From the NCBI GenBank assembly GCA_013287545.1, contig JABDDQ010000007.1:1-53235 (forward strand): 53,235 nt of DNA. The letters run 5' to 3'. The notes beneath the pieces were generated by a model that was given only the letters and a program-made list of their open reading frames with translations, was not told the DNA's origin and searched no databases. The position numbers and the translations under genes are program-made. Position 1 is the stretch's first letter. Each line of letters begins with the position of its first letter. Below, piece by piece: positions 23,187-31,807 of this stretch. Source of the stretch: Bacteroidota bacterium (GTDB taxonomy: Bacteria > Bacteroidota > Bacteroidia > B-17B0 > Aurantibacillaceae).

Positions 23187-24224
23187 TTAATTGTAATTAG
23201 CTTCTAATTGCTGCCTATCTGTTGTTTTCTTTCCATCACCTTCGTAATGCACTTGGCTATAATATGTCTTAATATTAATGTTATCTATATAACCAGTCGG
23301 AATATTTTTAATAAGATTGTACTTAGTAATTAGTTTTTTATTTTCATCTAACCCAACCTCTTTCTCCCAAGGTTTTCCAAGGTCAGATAGGGAGTTAAAA
23401 AACAAAAGTGTCTGCTCTTGAGTTGAAAGTTGCGCTCTCAATGTTTTTATATATTGATATTTATCAAAATAAGTCAAAAGCTCTTTTGGTTGGTCATCAA
23501 TATATTTTACTAATTGAAATAATTGACGAAAATAATGCCCCAACCTCGATTGGTGTCCTTCAAATGGGTTATAATCAAATTTTTCATCTGACTTAATTCG
23601 AGGTTGTGCTTGAGTAAATAAAGTAATTAAATTGGAAACAAAATCTGGGTTTTTTGCATCAGAATAATGTTTTAAGTTTTCTTTGATGGTTCTTTCAGAG
23701 TTAACACCAACCGCACCAAAAAAGAAACATAAGTATGAGATGTTGATTACTTCTGATTCTGCTAATTTATCCGTTCTCAAAGAGGCTGCCGCATTAACAA
23801 TTTCCAATGATTGATAAAATTCTCTTTGTAATGAAAGAAATATTTTTTTCCCAACCCTATCTTTAATTGTAATATCGTTGCTATTCTCCCTATGTATTTT
23901 AAGTAATTCAAAAAAGCGACTTTCAATTTGTCCTCTATCAAAATTTCTTTTTTGTTCTTGTTGTTCTATCTTGAAATTACTTTGTAGAGTATTAAAATTA
24001 TCACGCTGGTCATTTAAAGTTTGAATAAGAAGAAAAATATTGAGAATTGTTAAAATAGCCGTTGCAATACCGCCAACTAATACTCCGTAGTCAGCAAATA
24101 AATGGGTATCTATCGGTAGATTAATACTAAGTTTGGTTGTCTTGAATAAAAATAAAAGAAGTATTACAGTAGCAAAAACCACAGTAGCTCCAATTATAAT
24201 ATACGCACGTTTCTTGTAGTCCAT
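23187..24224 (-). CDS. putAbiC-like phage abortive infection membrane protein
   Basis: Encodes 345 residues. Two N-terminal membrane helices (about 7-27 and 46-68) are followed by a coiled-coil stretch and the conserved IESRFFELLKIHRENS (100-115). LGHYFRQLFQLVKYI at about 228-242 is the second signature of the putative AbiC abortive-infection family. Proteins of this family are thought to sense infection and stop growth of the cell; the mechanism is not known. The gene is downstream of, and on the same strand as, the RES-domain gene (151-bp gap), and converges with the integrase gene (9-bp gap between stop codons). It is cargo, as it lacks the start-associated cassette. Confidence 0.75.
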   Translation of the reverse strand: MDYKKRAYIIIGATVVFATVILLLFLFKTTKLSINLPIDTHLFADYGVLVGGIATAILTILNIFLLIQTLNDQRDNFNTLQSNFKIEQQEQKRNFDRGQIESRFFELLKIHRENSNDITIKDRVGKKIFLSLQREFYQSLEIVNAAASLRTDKLAESEVINISYLCFFFGAVGVNSERTIKENLKHYSDAKNPDFVSNLITLFTQAQPRIKSDEKFDYNPFEGHQSRLGHYFRQLFQLVKYIDDQPKELLTYFDKYQYIKTLRAQLSTQEQTLLFFNSLSDLGKPWEKEVGLDENKKLITKYNLIKNIPTGYIDNINIKTYYSQVHYEGDGKKTTDRQQLEANYN

Positions 24225-24375
24225 TTAATTTTAAGGGTTCTTTAAATCTTTAATTGGAAATGGTTAAATTATAAAAGATATGTTAAATTTTACCATGATT
24301 TTATATTTTCCATTGGGTCTATCAAAAATAAGCTCCGAAGTTTTGCCATCTTTTGACCACTTCAAGCCCCAAAAG

Positions 24376-25323
24376 TTATATGGCCTTAGGTTTATAAAAT
24401 TCTTTTTTCCATGTAATAATTCCATTCTCAATTTTCTCCGCTTCATGGAGAACTCCATACGTAAAAGTCCCATTTTTAAAATCTATATTTCCACACAATA
24501 CTTCTATTGTATTTATTAGCTCCAATTTTTCTTCTACAGATTGAATAAATAAAGCTTGATTATCACCTTTATAATTCATTGCAACACTTGGATAATTGAG
24601 CCCATCAAATCTACTTGACTTGTATTGTTCTGCAATCAAGCTATTTGAAGTACGTAGCCTGCTCGCATAAAATGCACTGATTTTGTAATCATGCGAGCTC
24701 TTTATGTTATCTTTTGTAAATTGTTCTGAAAAAAATTGACACAATAAATTGTTAGCGTTTACAACATCCTCTTGTAATGAACCATTTATGATTAGTTTTT
24801 GAGTATCATTATAAGCATCCAAAATATCTTTTCTGAGTTGATGTAAAATTGGGCTATGAATAATACACGCTATATGTAAATCTGCTTTAAGTCTCCACTC
24901 TCCTATTGTTAAGGAAGCAACTTCAAGTTCTGGGTTTAATTTATATTTTAAATTTTGAATGACTTCAAATAACGCTAATCTTGCATTGGAAGCGCAATAA
25001 AATATTCGTTCGCCAATTTTATTTGCACGCCCATGTTCTATAATATGTTCTTTTTGAGGGGCAGCAATATCGCTTACTTTTTCAAAAGGAGTATTATTTA
25101 TATTTAATCTTGCTCTATATAATTTGTGTCCAGCAAGAATTTTAGTATCCACATATGGAATTACATAGAAATACTTATCAATTATTTTTTCTAATTGTTC
25201 GTCTGTAAAATCTGATAAATTAAACGCTTCTAATTCTGCGACATATTTTATTACATCAGCTGTCTTAGTAAATCTCTTTTCAAATTCTTTATGGGTATAA
25301 CTTTTATCCATTAAATTACTCAA
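24376..25323 (-). CDS. RES domain-containing protein
   Basis: Encodes 315 residues. An N-terminal helical region (about 1-55) precedes the RES domain: KLYRARL (Arg70/72), HGRANKIGERIFYCASNARLALFE split over 97-120 with Glu120, and NYPSVAM with the serine at about residue 250. All three signature residues are present. No Xre-type antitoxin gene is adjacent. The putAbiC gene lies 151 bp downstream on the same strand, so the two may form one transcript. It is longer than classical RES toxins and resembles the 3725 product in layout, though the sequences are quite diverged. NAD+-consuming activity is a family-based inference. Confidence 0.75.
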   Translation of the reverse strand: MSNLMDKSYTHKEFEKRFTKTADVIKYVAELEAFNLSDFTDEQLEKIIDKYFYVIPYVDTKILAGHKLYRARLNINNTPFEKVSDIAAPQKEHIIEHGRANKIGERIFYCASNARLALFEVIQNLKYKLNPELEVASLTIGEWRLKADLHIACIIHSPILHQLRKDILDAYNDTQKLIINGSLQEDVVNANNLLCQFFSEQFTKDNIKSSHDYKISAFYASRLRTSNSLIAEQYKSSRFDGLNYPSVAMNYKGDNQALFIQSVEEKLELINTIEVLCGNIDFKNGTFTYGVLHEAEKIENGIITWKKEFYKPKAI

Positions 25324-25347
25324 TCAAAACTACCCTAAAATTCGGAT

Positions 25348-25372
25348 TTACCGCACACCATTACCGCACACC
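25348..25372. repeat. Tandem 12-bp direct repeat at the island edge
   Basis: TTACCGCACACC occurs at 25348-25359 and 25361-25372 and is followed by a C run. It lies between the last cargo gene and the tRNA terminator, so it may be part of the integration end (integrase arm sites). Confidence 0.4.
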
Positions 25373-25411
25373 CCCCCCTGTTCTACCCTTCAAAACCTTC
25401 TGAAAATAAAA

Positions 25412-25435
25412 AAACCTCAGTAAATACTGAGGTTT
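25412..25435 (-). terminator. Terminator of the tRNA-Met gene
   Basis: AAACCTCAG and CTGAGGTTT pair around a 6-nt loop. On the minus strand the stem is followed by a T-rich tail, 7 bp after the tRNA 3' end. Confidence 0.8.
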
Positions 25436-25442
25436 CCTTCTG

Positions 25443-25516
25443 TGCTCCCACTTGGGCTCGAACCAAGGACCCTCAGATTATGAGTCTGATGCTCTAACCG
25501 ACTGAGCTATAGGAGC
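25443..25516 (-). tRNA. tRNA-Met (anticodon CAT)
   Basis: A complete cloverleaf is visible on the minus strand: acceptor pairs GCTCCTA/TGGGAGC, D arm with AGCTCAGTCGGTTAGAGC, anticodon loop CTCATAA (CAT, at 25480-25482), and T arm GGTTCGAGCCC. CCA is not fully encoded. It could be elongator tRNA-Met or an Ile tRNA with modified CAT, which the sequence alone does not decide. Its promoter is at 25531-25561. Confidence 0.9.
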
Positions 25517-25570
25517 AAAAATTAGAGGTGCAAAAATAGATATTCTGTGCCTTTATGCAAATTTATTTTG
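25477..25570 (-). repeat. 94-bp direct repeat, copy 1 (5' half and promoter of the intact tRNA)
   Basis: Identical at all 94 positions to 25744-25837. It runs from the edge of the anticodon loop through the 5' half of the tRNA and its promoter. It ends 9 bp upstream of the -33 box. Confidence 0.9.
25531..25561 (-). promoter_or_regulatory. Promoter of tRNA-Met
   Basis: On the minus strand: TTTG (25561-25558), 19 nt, then TATTTTTG (25538-25531), an exact match to the Bacteroidota TTTG-N19-TAnnTTTG promoter, 14 bp before the tRNA 5' end. Confidence 0.8.
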
Positions 25571-25743
25571 TGTATCTGAAAATTACCCAAAACTATAACC
25601 TCGCTTAAATAATTTTGGTGGGGTTATTTTTAATATAATAAAAATTATATCACATGGCTTTTACCTGCAAAAAACAGGCAAATAATTTGCTAAACTATTA
25701 AAAACTTAAGTAAAATAGGCTTGTTAGATGAAAAGGAGGTCTA

Positions 25744-25837
25744 ATTATGAGTCTGATGCTCTAACCGACTGAGCTATAGGAGCAAAAATTAGAGGTGCAA
25801 AAATAGATATTCTGTGCCTTTATGCAAATTTATTTTG
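25744..25837 (-). repeat. 94-bp direct repeat, copy 2: orphan tRNA 5' half with promoter
   Basis: Identical to 25477-25570. It contains tRNA positions 1 to about 39 (25744-25783) and the complete promoter (25798-25828) but no 3' half, so it cannot make a tRNA. It is most likely an integration scar (att site) or a partial duplication. Confidence 0.85.
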
Positions 25838-25848
25838 AGGTTAGAAAA

Positions 25849-26403
25849 CTACTTAGCTTTTTCGCTTTGCTCTTGCAGCTTTATTAAAGCAAATACCGAG
25901 TAGTTAATCATATCCTGGTAATTAGCATCAACCCCTTCCGATATAAGGGTTTTACCCCCCATATCTTCAATTTGCTTAACGCGTAAAATTTTCATTAAAA
26001 TTAAATCAGTTAATGAGCTTACGCGCATATCGCGCCACGCTTCACCATAATCGTGGTTTTTATTTTCCATCAAAGCCTTGGTTTCGTTTATATGTTTTTC
26101 ATATAAAACCGTAACCTCATTGGCAGGCAATTCCATGCGAGTATCGTTAGTTAAATGGTGCTGTATAAGCGATATAATGCAGTAATTAATAATGCCTATA
26201 TATTCTGATGAAATATTTTCTTCAACTCTTTGTGTGCCTTTTTGCTCAATACTGCGTATGCGTTGGGCTTTAATAAAAATTTGGTCGGTTAAGGATGAGG
26301 TGCGCAACACACGCCATGCCGTGCCATAATCGTGCATCTTCTTTAAAAAAATATCTTTGCATTGTTTTACAACTAAATCGTATTGTTGTGATGTATTTGT
26401 CAT
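25849..26403 (-). CDS. DUF1599 (Nmad1) domain-containing protein
   Basis: Encodes 184 residues from the ATG at 26403; a longer in-frame start (26424) would overlap folP and is rejected. The protein consists of two tandem copies of one unit: HDYGTAWRVLRTSSLTDQI then YIGIINYCII, and HDYGEAWRDMRVSSLTDLI then YQDMINYSVF. This family (nucleotide modification associated domain 1) is conserved in Bacteroidota next to folP; its biochemical role is not established. It is divergent from folP with only 9 bp between the start codons. Confidence 0.85.
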   Translation of the reverse strand: MTNTSQQYDLVVKQCKDIFLKKMHDYGTAWRVLRTSSLTDQIFIKAQRIRSIEQKGTQRVEENISSEYIGIINYCIISLIQHHLTNDTRMELPANEVTVLYEKHINETKALMENKNHDYGEAWRDMRVSSLTDLILMKILRVKQIEDMGGKTLISEGVDANYQDMINYSVFALIKLQEQSEKAK

Positions 26404-26412
26404 AAAAAGTAA

Positions 26413-27273
26413 ATGAAGGCGCAAGGTACAAATTTTGATTCAGAATTTAATTTACAAGCTAACGGAAAAACGCTCAGCCTAAAAAAGCCTGTAGTAATGG
26501 GCATTTTAAACCTTACACCCGATTCTTTTTACGACGACGGCACTTTACTTACCGAAAAAGATTTATTAGCTAAAGCCGAAAAACACATTAAAGATGGTGC
26601 AACTATTTTAGATATGGGTGCAGTATCTACTAAGCCAAGTGCCGTTGAGGTAAGTGAAGAGGAAGAGCTAATCCGATTATTGCCTGCTTTAAAATTATTA
26701 CGCGAAACGTATCCTAACATTTTTATTTCGGTAGACACCTACAGAAGTCAGGTTGCCATAGCCGTTGCCAACGAAGGCGCCGATATTATAAACGATATAT
26801 CGGGCGGCATATTTGATGCCAACATGTTTAAAACTGTTGGCAAACTAAAGCTGCCTTATGTTATGATGCACACACAAGGCACACCACAAACCATGCAGCA
26901 AAACCCACAGTACAAAAATGTGGTTACTGATGTGTTCGGTTTTTTTACTGGCCAAATACAAGCCGCCCAGCAAAGCGGAATTGAACAATTTATTTTAGAT
27001 GTTGGTTTTGGTTTTGGCAAAACACTTGAACACAATTATGAATTATTGGCTCAGCTTAAAAAAATTGAAACTCTTGGATTTCCCATACTGGCTGGGGTAT
27101 CCCGCAAATCAATGATAAACAAGGTTATTGGCACCAAACCCGAAAACGCCTTAAATGGCACTACGGTTGTAAACACCCTGGCACTGCTTAACGGTGCAAA
27201 TATTTTAAGGGTACATGATGTTAAGGAGGCCATGCAAGCTATTAAGTTAGTAAATTGTTATCATTCGGTTTAA
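26413..27273 (+). CDS. folP: Dihydropteroate synthase
   Basis: Encodes 286 residues, the usual length. The signature VMGILNLTPDSFYDDG (about 28-43) binds pterin pyrophosphate, with DMGAVSTKPSA as the second block (canonically D-x-G-x-x-S-x-x-P), then SVDTYR, NDISGG and the C-terminal RVHDV. The enzyme joins 6-hydroxymethyl-dihydropterin pyrophosphate to p-aminobenzoate in folate synthesis and is the sulfonamide target. It is divergent from the DUF1599 gene (9 bp), so both promoters must overlap the coding starts. Confidence 0.95.
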   Translation: MKAQGTNFDSEFNLQANGKTLSLKKPVVMGILNLTPDSFYDDGTLLTEKDLLAKAEKHIKDGATILDMGAVSTKPSAVEVSEEEELIRLLPALKLLRETYPNIFISVDTYRSQVAIAVANEGADIINDISGGIFDANMFKTVGKLKLPYVMMHTQGTPQTMQQNPQYKNVVTDVFGFFTGQIQAAQQSGIEQFILDVGFGFGKTLEHNYELLAQLKKIETLGFPILAGVSRKSMINKVIGTKPENALNGTTVVNTLALLNGANILRVHDVKEAMQAIKLVNCYHSV

Positions 27274-27293
27274 CAAGTAGTTTGCCTTTGTAT

Positions 27294-27301
27294 TATTTTT
27301 G
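27294..27301 (+). promoter_or_regulatory. -7 promoter box of the MerR-type gene
   Basis: TATTTTTG matches TAnnTTTG and lies 5 bp before the ATG at 27307, implying a very short or absent leader. No clear -33 box is seen at the standard spacing. Confidence 0.45.
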
Positions 27302-27306
27302 ATTTC

Positions 27307-27639
27307 ATGGACGAGGAAACTCCCGAAAAACTGTTTTACAGCATAAGCGAAGTTGCCGAAATGTTTAAGGTAAATGCCTCTCTTATTCGCTTTTGGGAAA
27401 AGGAGTTCGACTTTTTAAAACCTCGCAAAACAGCCAAAGGAAACCGCACTTACACCAAAAAAGACATTGAAAACATTAGGCTGGTGTACCATTTGGTAAA
27501 AGAAAAAGGTTTTACCCTACAAGGCGCTAAAGAAAAACTGAAGCAAAAACCGGCTCAGGAAATTAACAAAAACCTGGAGGCCATCGAAAGCCTTAATAAG
27601 TTAAAATCGTTTTTAGTAGAGCTAAAAAACCAGCTTTAA
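27307..27639 (+). CDS. MerR-family transcriptional regulator
   Basis: Encodes 110 residues. A MerR winged helix occupies residues 7-75: YSISEVAEMFKVNASLIRFWEKEF, then the wing PRKTAKGNRTYTKKDI and a dimerisation helix start LVYHLVKEKGFTLQGAKEKL. The C-terminal part is a short coiled coil with no sensor cysteines, so no metal or redox response is evident. The type is conserved in Bacteroidota. It lies between folP and the E2 gene; no target site is visible. Confidence 0.9.
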   Translation: MDEETPEKLFYSISEVAEMFKVNASLIRFWEKEFDFLKPRKTAKGNRTYTKKDIENIRLVYHLVKEKGFTLQGAKEKLKQKPAQEINKNLEAIESLNKLKSFLVELKNQL

Positions 27640-27678
27640 TTCTTTACAAAAACTGCCTTTTACTTACATCAAAATCCC

Positions 27679-27708
27679 TTGCAAGTATAATCAAATACTG
27701 TATATTTG
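27679..27708 (+). promoter_or_regulatory. Promoter of the E2 acyltransferase gene
   Basis: TTG (27679-27681), 19 nt, TATATTTG (27701-27708), a good match to the Bacteroidota -33/-7 consensus, 27 bp before the ATG at 27736. Confidence 0.65.
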
Positions 27709-27735
27709 TCCGTCTTACAAAAAAGCAAAAACAAC

Positions 27736-29067
27736 ATGGCACAGCATGAATTAATAATGCCTAAAATGGGTGAAAGCGTTGCCGAGGCAACAATTATTAA
27801 ATGGGTAAAAAACGAAGGTGATAAAATTAAAATTGATGAAACAGTTTTAGAAATTGCTACCGACAAAGTTGATAGCGAAATTCCCTCTTCGTTTGAAGGC
27901 GTTTTAGTAAAAAAACTTTTTAAAGAAGGTGATGTTGTGCAAGTTGGTACCGCTATAGCCATTATATCATCTGATGTAAATGCTGCGGCAAGTGCGCCAC
28001 AAGCACTTGCTCCTGCGACAGCTCCGGCAGCGGCAAGTTCACACGCAGCAGCTCCTGTAAAAGAAGTTGCACATGCTACCAATCACGATTTTTCTCAATC
28101 AAATCGTTTCTATTCTCCTTTAGTAAAAAACATTGCTAAAGAAGAAGGCATATCTGTACAAGAGCTCGAAAAAATTTCGGGTAGCGGTAAAGATGGTCGT
28201 GTTACAAAAACAGATATTTTATCATATATTCCTAATCGTGGTACGCAACAAGCAACCGTTGTTGAAGAGCGTATCGAAAAACCTGCTGCTAAACCAAGTA
28301 ACGGACAAGCACAAACTACTGCCCCTGTTATTAATAAACCTGCGGTATCGTTAATGGCGGGAGATGAAATTATTGAGATGGACAGAATGCGCAAACTTAT
28401 TGCCGATCACATGGTAATGAGCAAGCATGTATCTCCGCACGTAACCTCGTTTGTTGAGGCCGATGTAACCAACATGGTTTTATGGAGAGATAAAATTAAA
28501 TCGCAATTCGAAAAACGCGAAGGTGAAAAAATGACTTTTACTCCACTGTTTGTTGAAGCGGTTGCAAAAGCCATTAAAGATTTTCCTATGGTAAACGTTT
28601 CGGTTGACGGAACAAACATTATAAAACGCAAAAACATTAACATAGGCATGGCTGCTGCTTTACCAAGTGGCAACCTAATTGTACCAGTTATTAAAAATGC
28701 TGATGAGCGCAACTTGGTTGGTTTAACCAAATCGGTTAACGATTTAGCTAACCGCGCACGTGCCAATAAACTTAGCCCCGATGATATACAAGGTGGTACA
28801 TTTACCCTAACAAACGTAGGTGGTTTTGGTAACGTAATGGGTACACCAATTATAAACCAACCACAAGTGGCTATTTTAGCAACAGGTACTATTAAAAAGA
28901 AACCTGCTGTACTTGAAACCCCGCAGGGTGATGTAATTGCTATCAGACACATGATGTTCCTTTCTTTATCGTACGATCATCGCGTGGTTGATGGTTCTTT
29001 AGGCGGAAGTTTTTTACGCAGGGTAGCTGATTATATGGAGAATTTTGACATTAATCGCCCTTTTTAA
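27736..29067 (+). CDS. Dihydrolipoamide acyltransferase (E2) of a 2-oxo acid dehydrogenase complex
   Basis: Encodes 443 residues from the ATG at 27736; an in-frame start 10 codons upstream is less likely because it lies at the -7 promoter box. One lipoyl domain (residues 1-77, lipoylated Lys44 in EIATDKVDSE), an Ala/Pro-rich linker, a peripheral-subunit binding domain (about 120-155, SPLVKNIAKEEGIS), a second linker, and a catalytic domain ending with SYDHRVVDG (about 413-421). It transfers acyl groups to CoA. A single lipoyl domain and this linker fit a branched-chain or 2-oxoglutarate type E2; the substrate is not decided. It is a single gene, with E1 and E3 not nearby. Confidence 0.92.
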   Translation: MAQHELIMPKMGESVAEATIIKWVKNEGDKIKIDETVLEIATDKVDSEIPSSFEGVLVKKLFKEGDVVQVGTAIAIISSDVNAAASAPQALAPATAPAAASSHAAAPVKEVAHATNHDFSQSNRFYSPLVKNIAKEEGISVQELEKISGSGKDGRVTKTDILSYIPNRGTQQATVVEERIEKPAAKPSNGQAQTTAPVINKPAVSLMAGDEIIEMDRMRKLIADHMVMSKHVSPHVTSFVEADVTNMVLWRDKIKSQFEKREGEKMTFTPLFVEAVAKAIKDFPMVNVSVDGTNIIKRKNINIGMAAALPSGNLIVPVIKNADERNLVGLTKSVNDLANRARANKLSPDDIQGGTFTLTNVGGFGNVMGTPIINQPQVAILATGTIKKKPAVLETPQGDVIAIRHMMFLSLSYDHRVVDGSLGGSFLRRVADYMENFDINRPF

Positions 29068-29129
29068 ACAATTTGTCGCTTAAAAACCCGAATTCATTAC
29101 ATTTGCACATTAATAAAAACATCTAATAA

Positions 29130-31787
29130 ATGAAGAAACCAATTATTGCCCTTTTATTTTTTATTTCTATTACTCATTTTGCATTTGCTCAAAGTACCAT
29201 TGTTTCAGATAAAGGTTCGTACAAAAAAAATTATAACGAAGCTACCCTTAACGTTGGCGACAACGAATATGATATAGCTTTAAAATACTTTTTATATGCT
29301 TACAAGTACGATTCTACCAATGCTAATATTAACTTTAATGTTGGTTTTTGTTATTTAAAAAGTGCTGCTGCTAAAAAACATTTAGCCGAAAAATATTTAG
29401 AGAAAGCCATTTTAGATGTTACTAAAAATTACATGGAAGATGCCGCCAGCTTTAAAAAAGCGCCTATCGAATCTTATTTCTATTTAGGTCAGGCGTATCA
29501 TTTAGATGGTAAATTAGATGATGCCATGAAAATGTACGATACATACGAATCGTATGTAAAACCTAAAGATAAAGAACAGCACGCTATACTTCAGCATTAT
29601 AAAACACAAGTTAAAAATGCTAAGCAAATATTAGCTACCCCACTTAACGTAACGCTTCATAACTTGGGCGATAGTGTTAACAGCGAGTATCCTGATTACT
29701 CGCCTGTAATTACTGCCGATGAACAAGTACTTTATTACACTACTCGTCGTCCAACTAACGTAGGCGGAGAAAGATCGGAAGAAGATGGCATGTACTACGA
29801 AGACATTGTAGTATCTTACAAAGATGCTAAGGGCATTTGGAGTAAACCCAGTTCAATTAGTCCTTTTATTAATACAAGTGGAAACGAAGCAACTATAAGC
29901 CTTACTCCGGATGGACAAACACTTATTATTTACAAAGATGTAGGCGACGGAAAAAGTGGCGACATTTACTATTCATCATTTGATGGGCGCGATTGGACAA
30001 TTCCTCAGCGTTATGGTTCAAATATTAATACCGATTATTGGGAACGTCATGCTTGTTTATCAAGAGACGGGCAAACACTTTATTTTGTAAGCGACAGACC
30101 AGGTGGCTTAGGCGGCTTCGATATTTATCGTTGTGTAAAATTACCAAACGGGCAATGGAGCTTAGCAACTAATTTAGGTGCACCTATTAACACGCCTTAT
30201 GATGAAGATGGTCCGTTTTTAGGAGCTGATGGAGTTACATTTTATTTTTCTTCTAACGGAGATAAATCTATGGGTGGTTTTGATATTATGTTTTCTATTA
30301 TTGATGAAAACGGAAAATTCTCTGACCCTTTTAACATGGGCTCTCCTATAAACACTACAGACGACGATGTGTTTTACGTAGCCACACCCGATAATAAACG
30401 TTTCTACCTTTCATCGGCACACGAGTATATTAATAAAGGTGATGCCCACGATAAAAGTTTTGGAGATAAAGACATTTATGTAGGTAGCGTAGATTTAATT
30501 AAAGAAAATCCGTTGGCTTTATTTCGCGGAAGATTTACACCAGGTGTATGCGATAGTTTACCCGATGATTTATCGGTTATAGTTACTTCGGTTACCACCG
30601 GAGAAATTGTTGGAACATACCGCCCACAACGCCGCACAGGTACTTTTAGTGTTATCATTCCACCGGGAAGTAAGTACCATTTTTCGTATCAACAAAACGG
30701 ACAAGAATTATCTAATGAAGAGATATTTGTTCCGGAAGATATAACGTATGAAGAAATTCAAAAAGCCATTAATTTAAAACCACTGAAAATTTGTCCGGGC
30801 ATGGACATAAAACAGGATACAACACCGGTTAAAATTGCCTTAAATGTGTTAGTGTTAAACAACAAGCGCGATAAAAAACCGGTAAGTGGTGCTGATGTAA
30901 AATTAGTTAGCAAAGGCTCTGATGACTATACTGCAAAATCTGACGAAGACGGACATATTAATGGTATAACAATTAAAGCTGAAAAAAGTTACACTCTTAT
31001 AGCATCAGCCAACGGAAAAAGCGGCAAAGAAATTGTATTTAATACAATTGGTGTAAAGGGTGCAAAAATTTATGACAAAACGGTTTACGTAGAAAAAAAT
31101 CCGGAAGACGAAGTTAATTTCCCTTTAACCATTACGACACTTAACAACAAAAAACAACATTTACCTGTAGCCAATGCGGCTGTTAAAGTTACAGGCACCG
31201 ATGGTAGCTTATTTGAAGGCACTACAGATGCTAAAGGAAAACTTAGCGGTATAAAACTAAGCCCTGAAACTAATTATGAAATAAATGTTACTAAAGATGG
31301 GGTGACTAATAATGCTGTTGTATCTACACAACACATACGCAAATCTAAATCGTTTGAAAAAACAATTTACATACAAGGTGCATCAGAAACTCCTGATAAC
31401 AGTTCGTTTAAAGATGGATGCTTTACTTTTCACTTTAAATATAACATGAACGAGGTTGACGAAACTGCACCACAATACAAACAGTTTATTGACTCGTTAG
31501 TAAGCATTAAAAATTCAGGTCAAAAAATTGTTTTAAATTTAAATGCAAGTGCATCTACTGTACCTACTCGTAAGTTTAAAACCAACGAAGACCTTGCTAA
31601 GGTACGTTCAAAAGCAGCTTTAGATAAGATTAAAAGCAGTTTAAAAATGCGTGGAGTAGATGATGCAAGTATTACTATCGCATCTGATACATTCAAAGTT
31701 GACGGCCCTGCCTATAAAGGCGATTACTTAGAAAATGCTGCTGAGTATGAAAAATATCAGTTTGTACGAGCTTGTATAGCTAAATAA
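29130..31787 (+). CDS. PorE-like outer-membrane-associated protein (TPR, PD40 propeller, CRD, OmpA-like)
   Basis: Encodes 885 residues. Signal peptide at 1-21 (ends AFAQ). Residues about 35-170 are TPR-like helices. About 180-450 is a WD40/PD40-type beta-propeller with repeated DG-x-x-x-YFVSDRPGG-like units. About 470-760 contains two or more carboxypeptidase-regulatory/Cna-B-like beta domains (KSDEDGHINGI, TTDAKGKLSGI). About 765-885 is a diverged OmpA-like peptidoglycan-binding domain. This order is that of PorE, which anchors the type IX secretion machine to peptidoglycan, and of related gliding proteins. The OmpA core is weakly conserved here, so peptidoglycan binding is less sure. A bidirectional terminator follows. 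Confidence 0.8.
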   Translation: MKKPIIALLFFISITHFAFAQSTIVSDKGSYKKNYNEATLNVGDNEYDIALKYFLYAYKYDSTNANINFNVGFCYLKSAAAKKHLAEKYLEKAILDVTKNYMEDAASFKKAPIESYFYLGQAYHLDGKLDDAMKMYDTYESYVKPKDKEQHAILQHYKTQVKNAKQILATPLNVTLHNLGDSVNSEYPDYSPVITADEQVLYYTTRRPTNVGGERSEEDGMYYEDIVVSYKDAKGIWSKPSSISPFINTSGNEATISLTPDGQTLIIYKDVGDGKSGDIYYSSFDGRDWTIPQRYGSNINTDYWERHACLSRDGQTLYFVSDRPGGLGGFDIYRCVKLPNGQWSLATNLGAPINTPYDEDGPFLGADGVTFYFSSNGDKSMGGFDIMFSIIDENGKFSDPFNMGSPINTTDDDVFYVATPDNKRFYLSSAHEYINKGDAHDKSFGDKDIYVGSVDLIKENPLALFRGRFTPGVCDSLPDDLSVIVTSVTTGEIVGTYRPQRRTGTFSVIIPPGSKYHFSYQQNGQELSNEEIFVPEDITYEEIQKAINLKPLKICPGMDIKQDTTPVKIALNVLVLNNKRDKKPVSGADVKLVSKGSDDYTAKSDEDGHINGITIKAEKSYTLIASANGKSGKEIVFNTIGVKGAKIYDKTVYVEKNPEDEVNFPLTITTLNNKKQHLPVANAAVKVTGTDGSLFEGTTDAKGKLSGIKLSPETNYEINVTKDGVTNNAVVSTQHIRKSKSFEKTIYIQGASETPDNSSFKDGCFTFHFKYNMNEVDETAPQYKQFIDSLVSIKNSGQKIVLNLNASASTVPTRKFKTNEDLAKVRSKAALDKIKSSLKMRGVDDASITIASDTFKVDGPAYKGDYLENAAEYEKYQFVRACIAK

Positions 31788-31807
31788 GATAAAAGGAAAG
31801 GTTAAAT

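Larger units (their letters stand above)
25518..25848. other. Junction between island/tRNA and core chromosome
   Basis: No protein gene is seen. The stretch holds the tRNA promoter, a 173-bp unique segment (25571-25743) with a small CCTG/CAGG hairpin and no reading frame, and the second copy of the 94-bp repeat. The core gene at 25849 begins right after it. Confidence 0.7.

Noticed and set aside
25744-25790. A second tRNA-Met gene
   Set aside because: Only the 5' half up to the anticodon loop is present; the T arm and 3' acceptor strand are missing, so it cannot fold as a tRNA.
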